The notes: a model not told the origin generated them from the sequence alone. 64,000 nucleotides of DNA from Neorhizobium populisoli (GCF_019430945.1 NZ_JAHYCB010000006.1:474821-538820), one strand, 5' to 3'; positions 43,225-52,321 are shown, counted from the first letter of the stretch. Program-made: numbers and translations.

Positions 43225-44562
43225 TCACGATGCGGCGCGCATCTCTTCGTCCGTCCAGCGATAATGCTTCTTTTCAACGTTGTCGGAAACCCGTTCGCGC
43301 AATGCGCCGAGATCGATCTGGTGGACGCTGCCGGTTCCCGCGAGGTCGAGCGCATTGGCGGCCGCCATGCCCATGGCGATGCAGGGACCCATGACGCGGA
43401 TCGATGAAAGGGCTGCCGAATCCGCATCGACGCAGCGCCCGGCCGCGGCGATGTTGTCGCATTCATCCGGCGTCAGGCTGCCGAGCGGGATGTAATGGGC
43501 ATGTTCCTTGTCGAACGTGATCCAGTGGTGGCCGTCACCATGGTCGTGCAACTCGATTGGCCAGGCAGTGCGAGCCACTGAATCCTCGAACTTGGTGCCG
43601 GCCCGGATTTCATCGACCGTCAGGTGATGGCTGCCGGCGATCCAACGGGTCTGGCGAATACCCGGCAACCCAAAAGCGCGGATACGGGCATTGCCGAAAC
43701 ATTCCGGGAATTCCGTCTTCAAGAATTCTACGGCCCGGGACGCCTGATCCTTGCCTTCCAGCGCCTTTTTAGAGGCCTCGACAGGATCGAGCGGCGTTTC
43801 CACGTGGGTCATGTTCATGGCGGCGATACCGCGGCCGGGAATGGTGAAGCCGAGACCCTCGCGGCGCAGCAGACCGTAGCTTGCCGCCTTTTCCTTCATC
43901 CGGTCACCGATCTCGAACCGGGTCGGCTGCTTGGCCTCGTCGATATTTTCCAAAACCACCATCTGGGTGCCGAAAACCCCGCCCTTTTCCGGCTGGCGGC
44001 AGGCGAAGCCGGCTTGCCAGACCAGTGCAGCGTCGCCGCTTGCCTCGACCCAGCCGCTCGCCTCGATGGATACCCCACCGTAACGGGTCATGAAATCCGT
44101 CTGCACGACACGACGGCCTTCGACATGCACGTCGAGGATCTGGGCGCCGAGCACGACTTCGATCCCTGCCTCCAGCACGCTCTGCTCCATCCAGCGGCCG
44201 AGCACGACTTCATCGTAATAAACGACGACCGTATTCGGCCCGTGACGGTAATAGATCGACTGGTCCTGGGTTTCGAGATGGGCAAGCAGCTTGTCGGCCA
44301 CGCCATAAGTGAACTGATAACCATGCGTGCCGTTGGAAAACAGGCCGCAGAAGGTGCCGATGATCGAATTGACCGCCTGGCCGCCGAGTGCCGCCTGGCC
44401 ATCGACGATGACGACCTTCTTGCCGAGGCGAGCAGCCTCAAGGGCTGCCGAAATGCCGGCGATGCCGGCACCGACGACGCAGATATCCGCCTTCAGCTTA
44501 CGGAAGGGGGCCGCCTTTTCCCGCCGCACAATCCGCGTTTCCCTGCTCAGCGTCTCCGCCAT
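43225..44562 (-). CDS. FAD-dependent oxidoreductase (FAD_oxidored family)
   Basis: 445 residues. The FAD motif VVGAGIAGISAALEAARLGKKVVIVDGQ is at about 29-56, the next segment is LGGQAVNSIIGTFCGLF, and a C-terminal AAGRCVDADSAALSSIRVMGPC closes the FAD site. Related proteins oxidise hydroxy or amino acids, but the substrate is unknown. The ATG at 44562 follows AAGGGAGGG. As first gene of the operon it may form or consume the substrate of the AcnX dehydratase. Confidence 0.82.
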   Translation of the reverse strand: MAETLSRETRIVRREKAAPFRKLKADICVVGAGIAGISAALEAARLGKKVVIVDGQAALGGQAVNSIIGTFCGLFSNGTHGYQFTYGVADKLLAHLETQDQSIYYRHGPNTVVVYYDEVVLGRWMEQSVLEAGIEVVLGAQILDVHVEGRRVVQTDFMTRYGGVSIEASGWVEASGDAALVWQAGFACRQPEKGGVFGTQMVVLENIDEAKQPTRFEIGDRMKEKAASYGLLRREGLGFTIPGRGIAAMNMTHVETPLDPVEASKKALEGKDQASRAVEFLKTEFPECFGNARIRAFGLPGIRQTRWIAGSHHLTVDEIRAGTKFEDSVARTAWPIELHDHGDGHHWITFDKEHAHYIPLGSLTPDECDNIAAAGRCVDADSAALSSIRVMGPCIAMGMAAANALDLAGTGSVHQIDLGALRERVSDNVEKKHYRWTDEEMRAAS

Positions 44563-44657
44563 CGAACCCTCCCTTGCAACATGTCGTGCCCTCCCGGCGC
44601 ATCTGACAGGATCGTAACCGATGCGCACAAGGCTTGAACCCGGCAAGTGATGCGATC

Positions 44658-44680
44658 AGCTTTCTGGTTTCGAGAAAGCT
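44658..44680. promoter_or_regulatory. Putative LysR operator upstream of the FAD-AcnX operon
   Basis: TTTCTGGTTTCGAGAAA (44661-44677) matches the sequence in front of the lysR gene at 16 of 17 positions and is embedded in an 8-bp inverted repeat (AGCTTTCT/AGAAAGCT). It lies 96 bases before the FAD gene ATG. Paired copies at two promoters favour an operator over a terminator. Confidence 0.55.
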
Positions 44681-44708
44681 GAGAGGATTTGCAGAACGTC
44701 GCTTCGCC

Positions 44709-45617
44709 TCAGAAAGCAGGAATGACCTGTTCCGGAACGCCTTCCACAAATCGCTTCTGCAGATAGGCGACGAATTCCGAAACGACCGCCTTGTTCATCT
44801 TGATGCGCGGCACGGAGGCTTTCACCCAAAGCGGCTCGACCGGAAACTCCGCCATGACTTCTTCCAGGGTACCGCTTTCCAGATCGGAACGGGCCAGGAA
44901 ACGCGGCAGGATGGCGAGGCCGAGACCATGTCTTGCGGCGGCAAGCAGGATGCGGCTGTCATTGGCGGTGAAATTCGAGGTGATTTCGACGTTGAGCGTG
45001 CTGGTTTCCATCTGGAACGTCCAGGTCGTGCCGATCGTGTGGAAGGTAATACATTCGTGGCCGACAAGTTCGGTCGGCGTTTTCGGCCGCTTGCGGTTCT
45101 CAAAGTAGCCGGGAGCGGCACAAAGACTGCGCGGATAGGGGCAGAGCGGGTGATCGATGACATAGGCGTAGGATTGCGGCAGCGCGCCGATCGCCACGTC
45201 GAACCCTTCTTCCAGCGGATTGACGGAGCGATCGATCAGCACGATCTCCATCTTTACCCGCGGATTGGCAGCCTGGAAGGCAGCGCAGATATCACCGAAG
45301 AACATCGAAGTCAGCGTCGTCGGCGCCTTGATGCGCAAGGAGCCGGTGAGGCCGATCTCCTCCGTATTGGGTGCCGCCAGCGTATCCTCGATCTCGCCGA
45401 CGAGAAGCTGCAGGCGCGGACGAAGCCGCTCGCCATCCAGCGTCAGCGCTAGCCGCCGCGTGGTGCGGATGAACAGCAGAGTATTGAGATGTTCTTCCAG
45501 CCGCTTGACGCGTTTGGTGATGACCGACGTTGCAACGCCGAGATCGCGACCTGCGGCGGAAAAGCTGCCGGCGCGGGCGGTCGCCAGGAAGGCGCCGATA
45601 TCGAGGAGTATGTTCAC
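44709..45617 (-). CDS. LysR-family regulator
   Basis: 302 residues: an N-terminal winged helix with LATARAGSFSAAGRDLGVATSVITKRVKRLEEHL and a two-lobed effector domain (LRIKAPTTLTSMFFGDICAAF, HGLGLAILPRFLA). It lies upstream of the FAD-AcnX operon on the same strand, not divergent. A 17-bp palindrome 5 bases before its start is repeated in front of that operon, pointing to autoregulation and control of AcnX. Confidence 0.9.
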   Translation of the reverse strand: MNILLDIGAFLATARAGSFSAAGRDLGVATSVITKRVKRLEEHLNTLLFIRTTRRLALTLDGERLRPRLQLLVGEIEDTLAAPNTEEIGLTGSLRIKAPTTLTSMFFGDICAAFQAANPRVKMEIVLIDRSVNPLEEGFDVAIGALPQSYAYVIDHPLCPYPRSLCAAPGYFENRKRPKTPTELVGHECITFHTIGTTWTFQMETSTLNVEITSNFTANDSRILLAAARHGLGLAILPRFLARSDLESGTLEEVMAEFPVEPLWVKASVPRIKMNKAVVSEFVAYLQKRFVEGVPEQVIPAF

Positions 45618-45621
45618 TGTC

Positions 45622-45638
45622 TTTCTCGTTTCGAGAAA
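45622..45638. promoter_or_regulatory. Putative LysR operator upstream of lysR
   Basis: TTTCTCGTTTCGAGAAA is a perfect 7-bp inverted repeat with a 3-base spacer. It overlaps the ribosome-binding region of lysR, so occupation could block expression. See the second copy at 44661-44677. Confidence 0.55.
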
Positions 45639-45710
45639 ATAAGAATTGCATCAGGCACATATTTTCATCGACTGCGCAACTCGCTCCCGGTCACGTCGTC
45701 ATGAATCCGA

Positions 45711-47318
45711 TCAAGCGCAACGCGCGCTATGGAATGCGAATTGTGCTGCAAGGCTAGCGACCACCTTTGTCTCCGAAAGGCGCAATGCCATCCAGAGAGA
45801 AACAGCTGCCCAGGCGGCGCGCATATAGGCATCGGCGCAATACAGAGCCGCTTCCGGATCGGATTGCATCGCCGACATTCGTGCGCTCAGTCTTTCTAAA
45901 CCGTCGAGGGCCGCCAGGGCCGCCTCGGATGCCTGCGGGTGCTCGATCGCATAGGCATCGATCTCGTCACGTGCCTTCTGCAGAAAAATCGTCAGCCCCC
46001 TGCCCTCGTCGCGCCAGAGGCGGCGGGTGAGAAAATCAAGCGCCTGCATGCCGGTCGTGCCTTCGTAGATGGTCATAACGCGGGCGTCGCGCAGATATTG
46101 TTCGAGCGGCCAGTCGCGCGTGTAGCCGGCCCCGCCGAGAACCTGCATTGCGGCATTCGCGACGTTGAAACCGGTCTCGGCGCCGAAATGCTTAATCAGC
46201 GGCAACATCCAGCCGGTGAAATCTTCAAGCTCTGGCCCTTCCTCGATCTTCGAAAGGTCCATCGAAGTCGCAAGTTCGAGAATTGCGGCGCGCAGGATTT
46301 CCGTCGTGCTGCGGATTTCAAAAAGTTGGCGCTGCACATCTGGATGGTTTTCGATCGGCACCGGCGGCTGGTCGGGCCGTCCGCCCTGGCGACGCTGGCT
46401 GGCATATTCCTCGGCGATATCGGCCGCGGCGGAGGCGAGGCCGAGCCCCTGGCAACCGGTCGAAAGCCGCATCAGCTCGATCATGGTGAAAAGCTGCGAC
46501 AGGCCGCGACCTTGCTTGCCGAGCATCACGCCATTCGCATCGTCGAAACGCATGGCGCAGGTGGGCGAACCGTGCAAACCCATCTTTTCCTCGATACGAT
46601 CGACAAATACGCCGTTCGATTTGCCATCGATCTCGTTCGGTACGAGGAAAAGGCTGATGCCGCGCGTGCCGGGCTGGTCGTTGGTGCGGGCGAGAAGGCA
46701 ATGGCCGACGCGGCTTGCCATGTCGTGGTCGCCGAAGGAAATCCAGATTTTCTGGCCGGTGACGAACCATTCGCCATTTCGCTCGACCGCTTTGGTGCGC
46801 AGCCGGCCGACATCGGAACCGGCTTCGGGTTCGGAAATGCAGATCGTTGCGGCCCATTCGCCGGCAACGAGTTTCGGCAGCCATTCTCCGACAATTGTTT
46901 CGTCGGCCGCTTCGGCAAGCAGATGTGCGGCGGCGCGGGTCGAGCCGGCGGCCATCATCAGCGCGACGCAGCCGCGTTCGAAAAGCGGGGCGCAGGCCGC
47001 TTGCAAAGTGAGAGGCACGGACTGACCGCCAAAACCTTCCGGCACATCCATGCCGAGCCAGCCTGCTTGCGCATATTGCCTGAAGACCTCGCCAAAGCCT
47101 TCAGGCATTTTTACGCGGCCATCGACGATTTTTGCGCCGATACGGTCGCCAACCACATTCAGCGGCGCAAGAACGCCTTCAGCGAAATTCGCTGCTTCCA
47201 CCACGATCGCTGCGACCGTCTCGTCATCGCAATCCGGACGCAAGTCACACAGTCGATGCCAGCCGGGCGTCAGAGCCAGGATTTCAAGCGTCCGGTCTGC
47301 TTGATCTGCAAAGGACAT
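45711..47318 (-). CDS. Acyl-CoA dehydrogenase, aromatic side-chain type
   Basis: 535 residues, longer than classic acyl-CoA dehydrogenases, with an N-terminal extension and a C-terminal domain as in the DmdC/FadE long form. FAD contacts are in ICISEPEAGSDVGRL and KIWISFGDHD; the catalytic glutamate is in TIYEGTTGMQALD. It is 4 bases after an SDR in the fcs-SDR-ACAD operon, so it probably dehydrogenates dihydroferuloyl- or dihydrocoumaroyl-CoA to the cinnamoyl-CoA. That role is inferred from context. Confidence 0.85.
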   Translation of the reverse strand: MSFADQADRTLEILALTPGWHRLCDLRPDCDDETVAAIVVEAANFAEGVLAPLNVVGDRIGAKIVDGRVKMPEGFGEVFRQYAQAGWLGMDVPEGFGGQSVPLTLQAACAPLFERGCVALMMAAGSTRAAAHLLAEAADETIVGEWLPKLVAGEWAATICISEPEAGSDVGRLRTKAVERNGEWFVTGQKIWISFGDHDMASRVGHCLLARTNDQPGTRGISLFLVPNEIDGKSNGVFVDRIEEKMGLHGSPTCAMRFDDANGVMLGKQGRGLSQLFTMIELMRLSTGCQGLGLASAAADIAEEYASQRRQGGRPDQPPVPIENHPDVQRQLFEIRSTTEILRAAILELATSMDLSKIEEGPELEDFTGWMLPLIKHFGAETGFNVANAAMQVLGGAGYTRDWPLEQYLRDARVMTIYEGTTGMQALDFLTRRLWRDEGRGLTIFLQKARDEIDAYAIEHPQASEAALAALDGLERLSARMSAMQSDPEAALYCADAYMRAAWAAVSLWMALRLSETKVVASLAAQFAFHSARCA

Positions 47319-47322
47319 GCAT

Positions 47323-48084
47323 TCACCGTGGCTGCATTCGAAGCGCTCCGTCGAGCCGGATCACTTCGCCATTAATATACTGGTTTTCGATCAGGAAACG
47401 GACGGCGTCGGAAAACTCGCTGGGATCGCCGAGGCGCGACGGATAGGGGATCGCGGCAGCCAGGTTTTGCTGAGCCTCCTCCGGCAGTTCGTAGAGCAGC
47501 GGCGTCAGGAAGATGCCGGGCGCGACGGTATTGACCCGGATTCCGAAGCGGGAAAACTCGCGGGCAGCCGGCAGAGCCAGCGAAACGATACCGCCCTTGG
47601 AGGCGGCATAGGCGGCTTGGCCAATCTGGCCTTCGAAGGCTGCCACGGAAGCGGTGTTGACGATCACCCCGCGCGCCTTGTCCTCCCGTTCCGGCGCTTG
47701 CGACATCCGCTCGGCAGCGAGCCGCATCATGTTGAACGTGCCGATCAGGTTGATGCGGATGACCTTTTCGAAATCGCCAAGCGGCATCGGGCCGCCCTTG
47801 CTTAAGATGCGGCCCGCCGTGCCAATGCCGGCGCAGTTGACGAGGATTCGCAGGCCATCGCCTGCCTTTGCGGCGATATTCAAAGCGCGCGATGCATCGT
47901 CTTCGCTGGTCACGTCGCCAGCCAGCGCCACGCCGCCGATATCCTTGGCGACCTTTTCAGCCGCCTCGCCATTGCGGTCGAAGATGTGGACGATGGCGCC
48001 GAGCTTCGCCAGCATCCGGGCCGTCGCCTCGCCGAGACCGGAACCGCCGCCGGTTACGAATGCGCTCGAACCCTCGATCCTCAT
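47323..48084 (-). CDS. SDR, 3-hydroxyacyl-CoA dehydrogenase (HSD10-like)
   Basis: 253 residues. The cofactor motif is TGGGSGLGEAT, NCAG follows, and the catalytic residues are in NTASVAAFEG and YAASKGGI. The C-terminus APGIFLTPLLYELPEEAQQNLAAAIPYPSRLGDP is typical of type II 3-hydroxyacyl-CoA dehydrogenases. In this operon it fits oxidation of the beta-hydroxy-phenylpropionyl-CoA to the beta-keto thioester. It overlaps the fcs stop by 4 bases. Confidence 0.85.
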   Translation of the reverse strand: MRIEGSSAFVTGGGSGLGEATARMLAKLGAIVHIFDRNGEAAEKVAKDIGGVALAGDVTSEDDASRALNIAAKAGDGLRILVNCAGIGTAGRILSKGGPMPLGDFEKVIRINLIGTFNMMRLAAERMSQAPEREDKARGVIVNTASVAAFEGQIGQAAYAASKGGIVSLALPAAREFSRFGIRVNTVAPGIFLTPLLYELPEEAQQNLAAAIPYPSRLGDPSEFSDAVRFLIENQYINGEVIRLDGALRMQPR

Positions 48085-49937
48085 GCCGCCAGTTCCTTAC
48101 CCACCTTGATGACGCCATCGGCATCCACATAAAGCGCCTCGACCAGATCGCCGCGCTCGCGCAGTACGGCGCGCTGGTTGATCGAACCCTTGTCGGTCAC
48201 CTCGCCTTTTTCGAAGCGCAGCGGATCGGTCATCAGCATGATGCGCATGACGCGGGTGGCTGAACCGCTCGACTGTTTCTGGTGTTCCTTCAGCCGCTCG
48301 ATGATGGCCGCCTTCACCTTGGGATGAGCGACGATCTCCTTGTCCGAAAGTCCCTCGCCGCCTCCAAGCAGGGCGCGGAGCGCCGGGATGAAGGGCACGG
48401 CCAGCGCACCGAGTTCTGCGCGGTTCTCGCCGGTGATGACCGCATCGCGGATCAGCCCGCCGAACTGGTTGACGAGTTGGGCGCGCAACACGCCGACTGC
48501 CACCCAGGTGCCGGTCTGCAGTTTGAAGTTTTCGGCGGTACGGCCGTCAAAATAGAACCCCTGGCGCGGATCGCCGGGCACGGCGAATTTCACCGCGTCA
48601 CCGATGCGATAGAAACCCTCCTCGTCGAAGGCCTCCTTCGTCAGCTTCTCGTTGCGCCAGTAACCGGGCGTAACATTCGGCCCTTTGAGGCGCAGTTCGT
48701 ATTTATCGTCGATCGGCACCAGTTTCATGATAACGCCCTGTCCCGGCACGCCGATATTGCCGGGCTTTTCCTGCGGGTCGGTGCAGAAGATCGCGAAGGG
48801 CGCAGTCTCGGTCGAGCCTATGCCGGTACCGAGCGGCACCTGTTCGCCGATCGTCATGTCGGAAAGTTCCAGCAGCGCATCCCAAGTGTGCTGCGCCATG
48901 CCAGCGCCGGCATACATTAGGAGCTTCAGGTCCTTGAAGAAGTTTGTCCTGAGCGCCTCGTCGTCGCGCATCGCCTGGATCAGCATTTCGAACCCGGCCG
49001 GCACGTTGAAATACCAGGTAGGCGCGATTTCGCGCAGGTTGGCGATCGTTTGGCCGATCAGCGCAGGAGACGGCTTGCCTCGATCGATATAATAGGTGCC
49101 GCCGTTATAGATGGTGATGTTGAAGCACTTGTTGCCGCTGGCCGTGTGATTCCACGGCGCCCAGTCGACCAGGATCGGCGGCTCGTCGCGAAAATAGGAA
49201 TAGCAGTCGGCCACCATTTCCTGATTGGAGCACAGCATGCGCTGGGTCTGGATGACGGCTTTTGGCGAGCCGGTCGTGCCCGATGTGAACAGGAATTTCG
49301 CCACCGTATCCGGCCCGACGGCATGATAGGCTTGGTCGACGGCAGTAGTGGGTTCGGTCTTCAGGATATCATCGAAAAGGTGAGTGTTGGACCGGTCGGC
49401 AGGCAAGTTTCGCATTGCCACAAAAGGAAGCTCGGCTCCAAACGCCGTATCGACGGCGTTGCGGAAGGCACCCGCATCGTCGGCAAAGATCAAGCCCGGC
49501 GTGATCTGCCTGGCGATATCGTTGAGCTTGGAGAAGTCAGATGAGATGGTCGCGTAGGCCGGCGCGATCGCTGCCGATGGAACGCCGACATGCTGGGCGC
49601 CAAGTGCCATCAGCGCGTGTTCGATGGAGTTTTCCGAGAGGATGACCAGCGGGTTTTCCGCCGAAAGTTTTAGATCCAGCAGAAATTGGCCGATGCGACG
49701 CACGGCATCCAGCGCCTCGGCGAAACTGACGCGGCGCCATTCGCCGGTGCCCTCGCGATCCGCCATCCAGGTGCGGTCCGGCGCGACATTGGCCCAATGG
49801 ATCAGCCGCTCGTTGATCTTGTCGGGATAGGGTCCGAGCGGGTCTTCCCGCCAGACGACGAATTCACCGTTCGGTCGCTCCTCCCAGTTCACCACCGGTG
49901 ACCACAGCTTCACATCACGCACGACTTTCGCAGCCAT
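48081..49937 (-). CDS. fcs: Feruloyl-CoA synthase
   Basis: 618 residues, an AMP-forming acyl-CoA ligase. The P-loop is FLFTSGTTGSPKAV; the length and the opening RPNGEFVVWREDPLGPYPDKINERL match bacterial feruloyl-CoA synthases, as do GIGSTETAPFAIF and GYWRNEKLTKEAFDEEGFYRIGD. It activates ferulate, p-coumarate or caffeate with ATP and CoA. It opens the minus-strand operon, divergent from the hydratase gene. Confidence 0.88.
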   Translation of the reverse strand: MAAKVVRDVKLWSPVVNWEERPNGEFVVWREDPLGPYPDKINERLIHWANVAPDRTWMADREGTGEWRRVSFAEALDAVRRIGQFLLDLKLSAENPLVILSENSIEHALMALGAQHVGVPSAAIAPAYATISSDFSKLNDIARQITPGLIFADDAGAFRNAVDTAFGAELPFVAMRNLPADRSNTHLFDDILKTEPTTAVDQAYHAVGPDTVAKFLFTSGTTGSPKAVIQTQRMLCSNQEMVADCYSYFRDEPPILVDWAPWNHTASGNKCFNITIYNGGTYYIDRGKPSPALIGQTIANLREIAPTWYFNVPAGFEMLIQAMRDDEALRTNFFKDLKLLMYAGAGMAQHTWDALLELSDMTIGEQVPLGTGIGSTETAPFAIFCTDPQEKPGNIGVPGQGVIMKLVPIDDKYELRLKGPNVTPGYWRNEKLTKEAFDEEGFYRIGDAVKFAVPGDPRQGFYFDGRTAENFKLQTGTWVAVGVLRAQLVNQFGGLIRDAVITGENRAELGALAVPFIPALRALLGGGEGLSDKEIVAHPKVKAAIIERLKEHQKQSSGSATRVMRIMLMTDPLRFEKGEVTDKGSINQRAVLRERGDLVEALYVDADGVIKVGKELAA

Positions 49938-49979
49938 GACACATCCTCCCAGATGTCAGTACTCCTGAAACTCCCAAAA

Positions 49980-50011
49980 TTTGTTTACAAAGAAACAATC
50001 TCCCTGTAAAC
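49980..50011. promoter_or_regulatory. Putative MarR operator between fcs and the crotonase gene
   Basis: TTTGTTTACAAA (49980-49991) is a dyad, and the wider TTGTTT...AAACAA (49981-49998) and GTTTACA...TGTAAAC (49983-50011) repeats overlap it. The arms of the last pair are two helical turns apart. This position, in front of both divergent operons, suits the MarR protein encoded at 50949. Confidence 0.45.
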
Positions 50012-50125
50012 GATCAAAAACTCGAAGCGGGTGATGGGAGCGTCTGCTGAGGGTGTCGGAGCGAGAATTCTGCCAGATTCGTTTTGTGTTTCAGGCATCC
50101 GCTCTTCAGGAGGAGAATGCACAAA

Positions 50126-50935
50126 ATGGCCGATCACCCTAGTGCCAGCTCGGCGGCGTCCAGCTTCGTGACCTACGAGCTTCGGGGCAATATTGCCCAT
50201 ATCGGTCTCAACCGCCCGGAAAAGCGCAATGCCATCAGCGACCGTTTCGTCGAGACAATCGCCGAAACCGTGGCGCGTGCCGAAAGCGAGGCGAAGGCCG
50301 TCGTGCTTTTCGGCCATGGCGATCATTTCTGCGCCGGTCTCGACCTTGCCGAACATGTGAAAAAAACGCCGATCGAAGGTGTGCGCGGTTCGCGCCGCTG
50401 GCATGCAGTGTTTGCCGGTATCGAACATGGCACGATCCCGTGGATTTCCGCCCTGCATGGCGCGGTCGTCGGCGGCGGGCTAGAACTGGCGGCCTCGACG
50501 CACATCCGCGTGGCCGACAAATCCGCCTTCTTCGCGTTGCCGGAGGGTCAGCGCGGAATTTTCGTCGGCGGCGGCGGGTCGGTGCGCGTCGCAAGGCTGA
50601 CGGGTGTCGCCCGCATGACCGACATGATGCTGACCGGCCGAGTTGCCTCGGCAGATGAAGCCGAGCGCTGGAACCTGGCGCAATATGTCGTCGAGAATGG
50701 CACCGCGCGGGACAAGGCACATCAACTGGCGGAAGCGGCAGCCAGCAATGCCGAGATTTCCAACTACGCAGTCATCAACGCCCTGCCGCGCATTCAGGAC
50801 ATGGCGAAGGAGGACGGCCTGTTCGTCGAATCCTTCATGGCCTCCTTCACCGCCACAAGCCCGGAAGCGGAAGAGCGGCTGCGCGCCTTCCTGGAAAAAC
50901 GTGCTGCCCGCCTGAAGGCGCCGGGTTCGGCTTAA
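50126..50935 (+). CDS. Crotonase, hydroxycinnamoyl-CoA hydratase
   Basis: 269 residues, enoyl-CoA hydratase fold. GLNRPEKRNAISDRFVE and the oxyanion-hole segments GHGDHFCAGLDLAEHV and ISALHGAVVGGGLELAAS are clear. The frame is open upstream; ATGs at 50117 and 50126 follow AGGAGGAG, and the second has workable spacing. With fcs it would hydrate feruloyl- or coumaroyl-CoA; whether it also cleaves the product (lyase) cannot be told, but the neighbouring dehydrogenase and amidohydrolase favour hydration only. Confidence 0.82.
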   Translation: MADHPSASSAASSFVTYELRGNIAHIGLNRPEKRNAISDRFVETIAETVARAESEAKAVVLFGHGDHFCAGLDLAEHVKKTPIEGVRGSRRWHAVFAGIEHGTIPWISALHGAVVGGGLELAASTHIRVADKSAFFALPEGQRGIFVGGGGSVRVARLTGVARMTDMMLTGRVASADEAERWNLAQYVVENGTARDKAHQLAEAAASNAEISNYAVINALPRIQDMAKEDGLFVESFMASFTATSPEAEERLRAFLEKRAARLKAPGSA

Positions 50936-50948
50936 GGAGACTACGCGC

Positions 50949-51404
50949 ATGGACATGCCGATCCGCACGGCAGATAACGTCGATCTCGACCGGCTCGGCA
51001 CTGCTCTGGGTTTCCTGATGCGGCTTGCGCAGTTGAAGATCTACGAGCGGTTTTTCGAGGAAGTCGGCGAGCATCAGCTGAAGCCCGGCGAATTTTCGGT
51101 CCTCTGGGTCATTCTCAACAATCCCGGCATTCGCCAGAGCGTGCTCGGCCAGCGGCTGATGATCAAGCGGGCGCATATGACCAAGCTCATTCGCGCGCTG
51201 GAAGACCAGGGTTTCGTGTCACGCCGAATTCCCGACGACGACCGCCGTGCCGTGGAAATCACCCTGACGCCGGACGCCGTCGAAAAAGTCCGGCAGGCGG
51301 GAGAATGGTTCTTCACCTACGAGGACTCGGTCGGTTCCAACCTGAGCGCCGCCGAGCGGCAACAGCTCACCGGCCTGATGCGCAAATTCATCGGCCTTGG
51401 CTAA
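50949..51404 (+). CDS. MarR-family regulator (HcaR/CouR-like)
   Basis: 151 residues with a winged helix: PGEFSVLWVILNNPGIRQSVLGQRLMIKRAHMTKLIRALEDQGFVSRRIPDDDRRAVEITLT. Repressors of this type bound by hydroxycinnamoyl-CoA control such clusters in Agrobacterium and Rhodococcus. It lies 13 bases after the crotonase gene, and its likely operator is in the fcs divergent gap. Confidence 0.85.
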   Translation: MDMPIRTADNVDLDRLGTALGFLMRLAQLKIYERFFEEVGEHQLKPGEFSVLWVILNNPGIRQSVLGQRLMIKRAHMTKLIRALEDQGFVSRRIPDDDRRAVEITLTPDAVEKVRQAGEWFFTYEDSVGSNLSAAERQQLTGLMRKFIGLG

Positions 51405-51442
51405 AAACCGGTAGCCGGCAAAGGATCGAAGAGGAGCGAGCC

Positions 51443-52321
51443 TTGAACATCGACGAACTCATCGCCATCGACATCCATACCCATGCGGAAGAGCCCTGCG
51501 GCTGCGCGCCGCGGGACGACGGTTATGACGAATTCCAGGCCGGCATGGCGAAATATTTCAAGAACCCGGCGGGCAGTAAGGGCATGCTGCCGACGGTGAA
51601 TGAAACCGCCGTCTACTATCGCGAACGCAAGATCGGCTGCGTGATCTTTCCGGTCGATGCAGAGCGCGAGACGGGCTTTCACCGCTACGCCAATGAAGAA
51701 GTGGCGATGATCGCCGCCGAAAACAGCGATATCATGATCCCCTTCGCCTCGATCGACCCCGCCAAAGGCAAGATGGGCGCCCGCGAGGCGCGGCGGCTGG
51801 TGCGCGAATTCGGCGTCAAGGGTTTCAAATTCCACCCGACCATGCAGGCTTTTTACCCGAACGACCGCTCGGCCTATACGCTTTACGAGGCGATTGCCGA
51901 GGAAGGCGCGATCACGCTGTTCCATACCGGCCAGACAGGCGTTGGTGCAGGCATGCGGGGCGGCATGAATATGCGGCTCAAATATTCGAACCCGATCTAT
52001 CTGGATGACGTGGCAGCCGACTTTCCCGACATGCCGATCATCCTGGCGCATCCCTCCTTCCCCTGGCAGGAAGAGGCGCTTTCGGTCGCGACCCACAAGC
52101 CGAATGTTTATATCGACATGTCCGGCTGGTCACCGAAATACTTTCCGCCGATTTTGGTGCAATACGCCAATTCGCTGCTGAAGCACAAAATGCTGTTCGG
52201 CTCCGACTGGCCGGCGATCACGCCGGATCGCTGGCTCAAGGATTTTGCGGATATTCCGATCAAGGACGAGGTGCGACCGTTGATTCTGAAGGAGAATGCT
52301 CGGAAGCTTTTGAAGATTTAG
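51443..52321 (+). CDS. Amidohydrolase-2, beta-ketoacyl-CoA hydrolase (CouO-like)
   Basis: 292 residues from a TTG at 51443 behind AAGAGGAGCGAG. Metal ligands are visible in IDIHTHAEEPCG, LFHTGQTG, LAHPSFPWQ and LFGSDWPAI. Metal-dependent hydrolases of this family beside feruloyl-CoA synthase are linked to release of the aromatic acid from 4-hydroxyphenyl-beta-ketopropionyl-CoA. This would be the deacetylating last step of the CoA pathway; the assignment rests on family plus context. Confidence 0.78.
   Translation: MNIDELIAIDIHTHAEEPCGCAPRDDGYDEFQAGMAKYFKNPAGSKGMLPTVNETAVYYRERKIGCVIFPVDAERETGFHRYANEEVAMIAAENSDIMIPFASIDPAKGKMGAREARRLVREFGVKGFKFHPTMQAFYPNDRSAYTLYEAIAEEGAITLFHTGQTGVGAGMRGGMNMRLKYSNPIYLDDVAADFPDMPIILAHPSFPWQEEALSVATHKPNVYIDMSGWSPKYFPPILVQYANSLLKHKMLFGSDWPAITPDRWLKDFADIPIKDEVRPLILKENARKLLKI

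Noticed and set aside
43215..43466. Upstream extension of the aconitase X large subunit by 84 codons
   Set aside because: It would overlap the FAD oxidoreductase gene; the ATG at 43214 has a strong ribosome-binding site and starts the family-typical sequence.
44658..44680. Reading this hairpin as the lysR terminator
   Set aside because: No U tract follows on the minus strand, and the same core is found before lysR, which fits an operator better.
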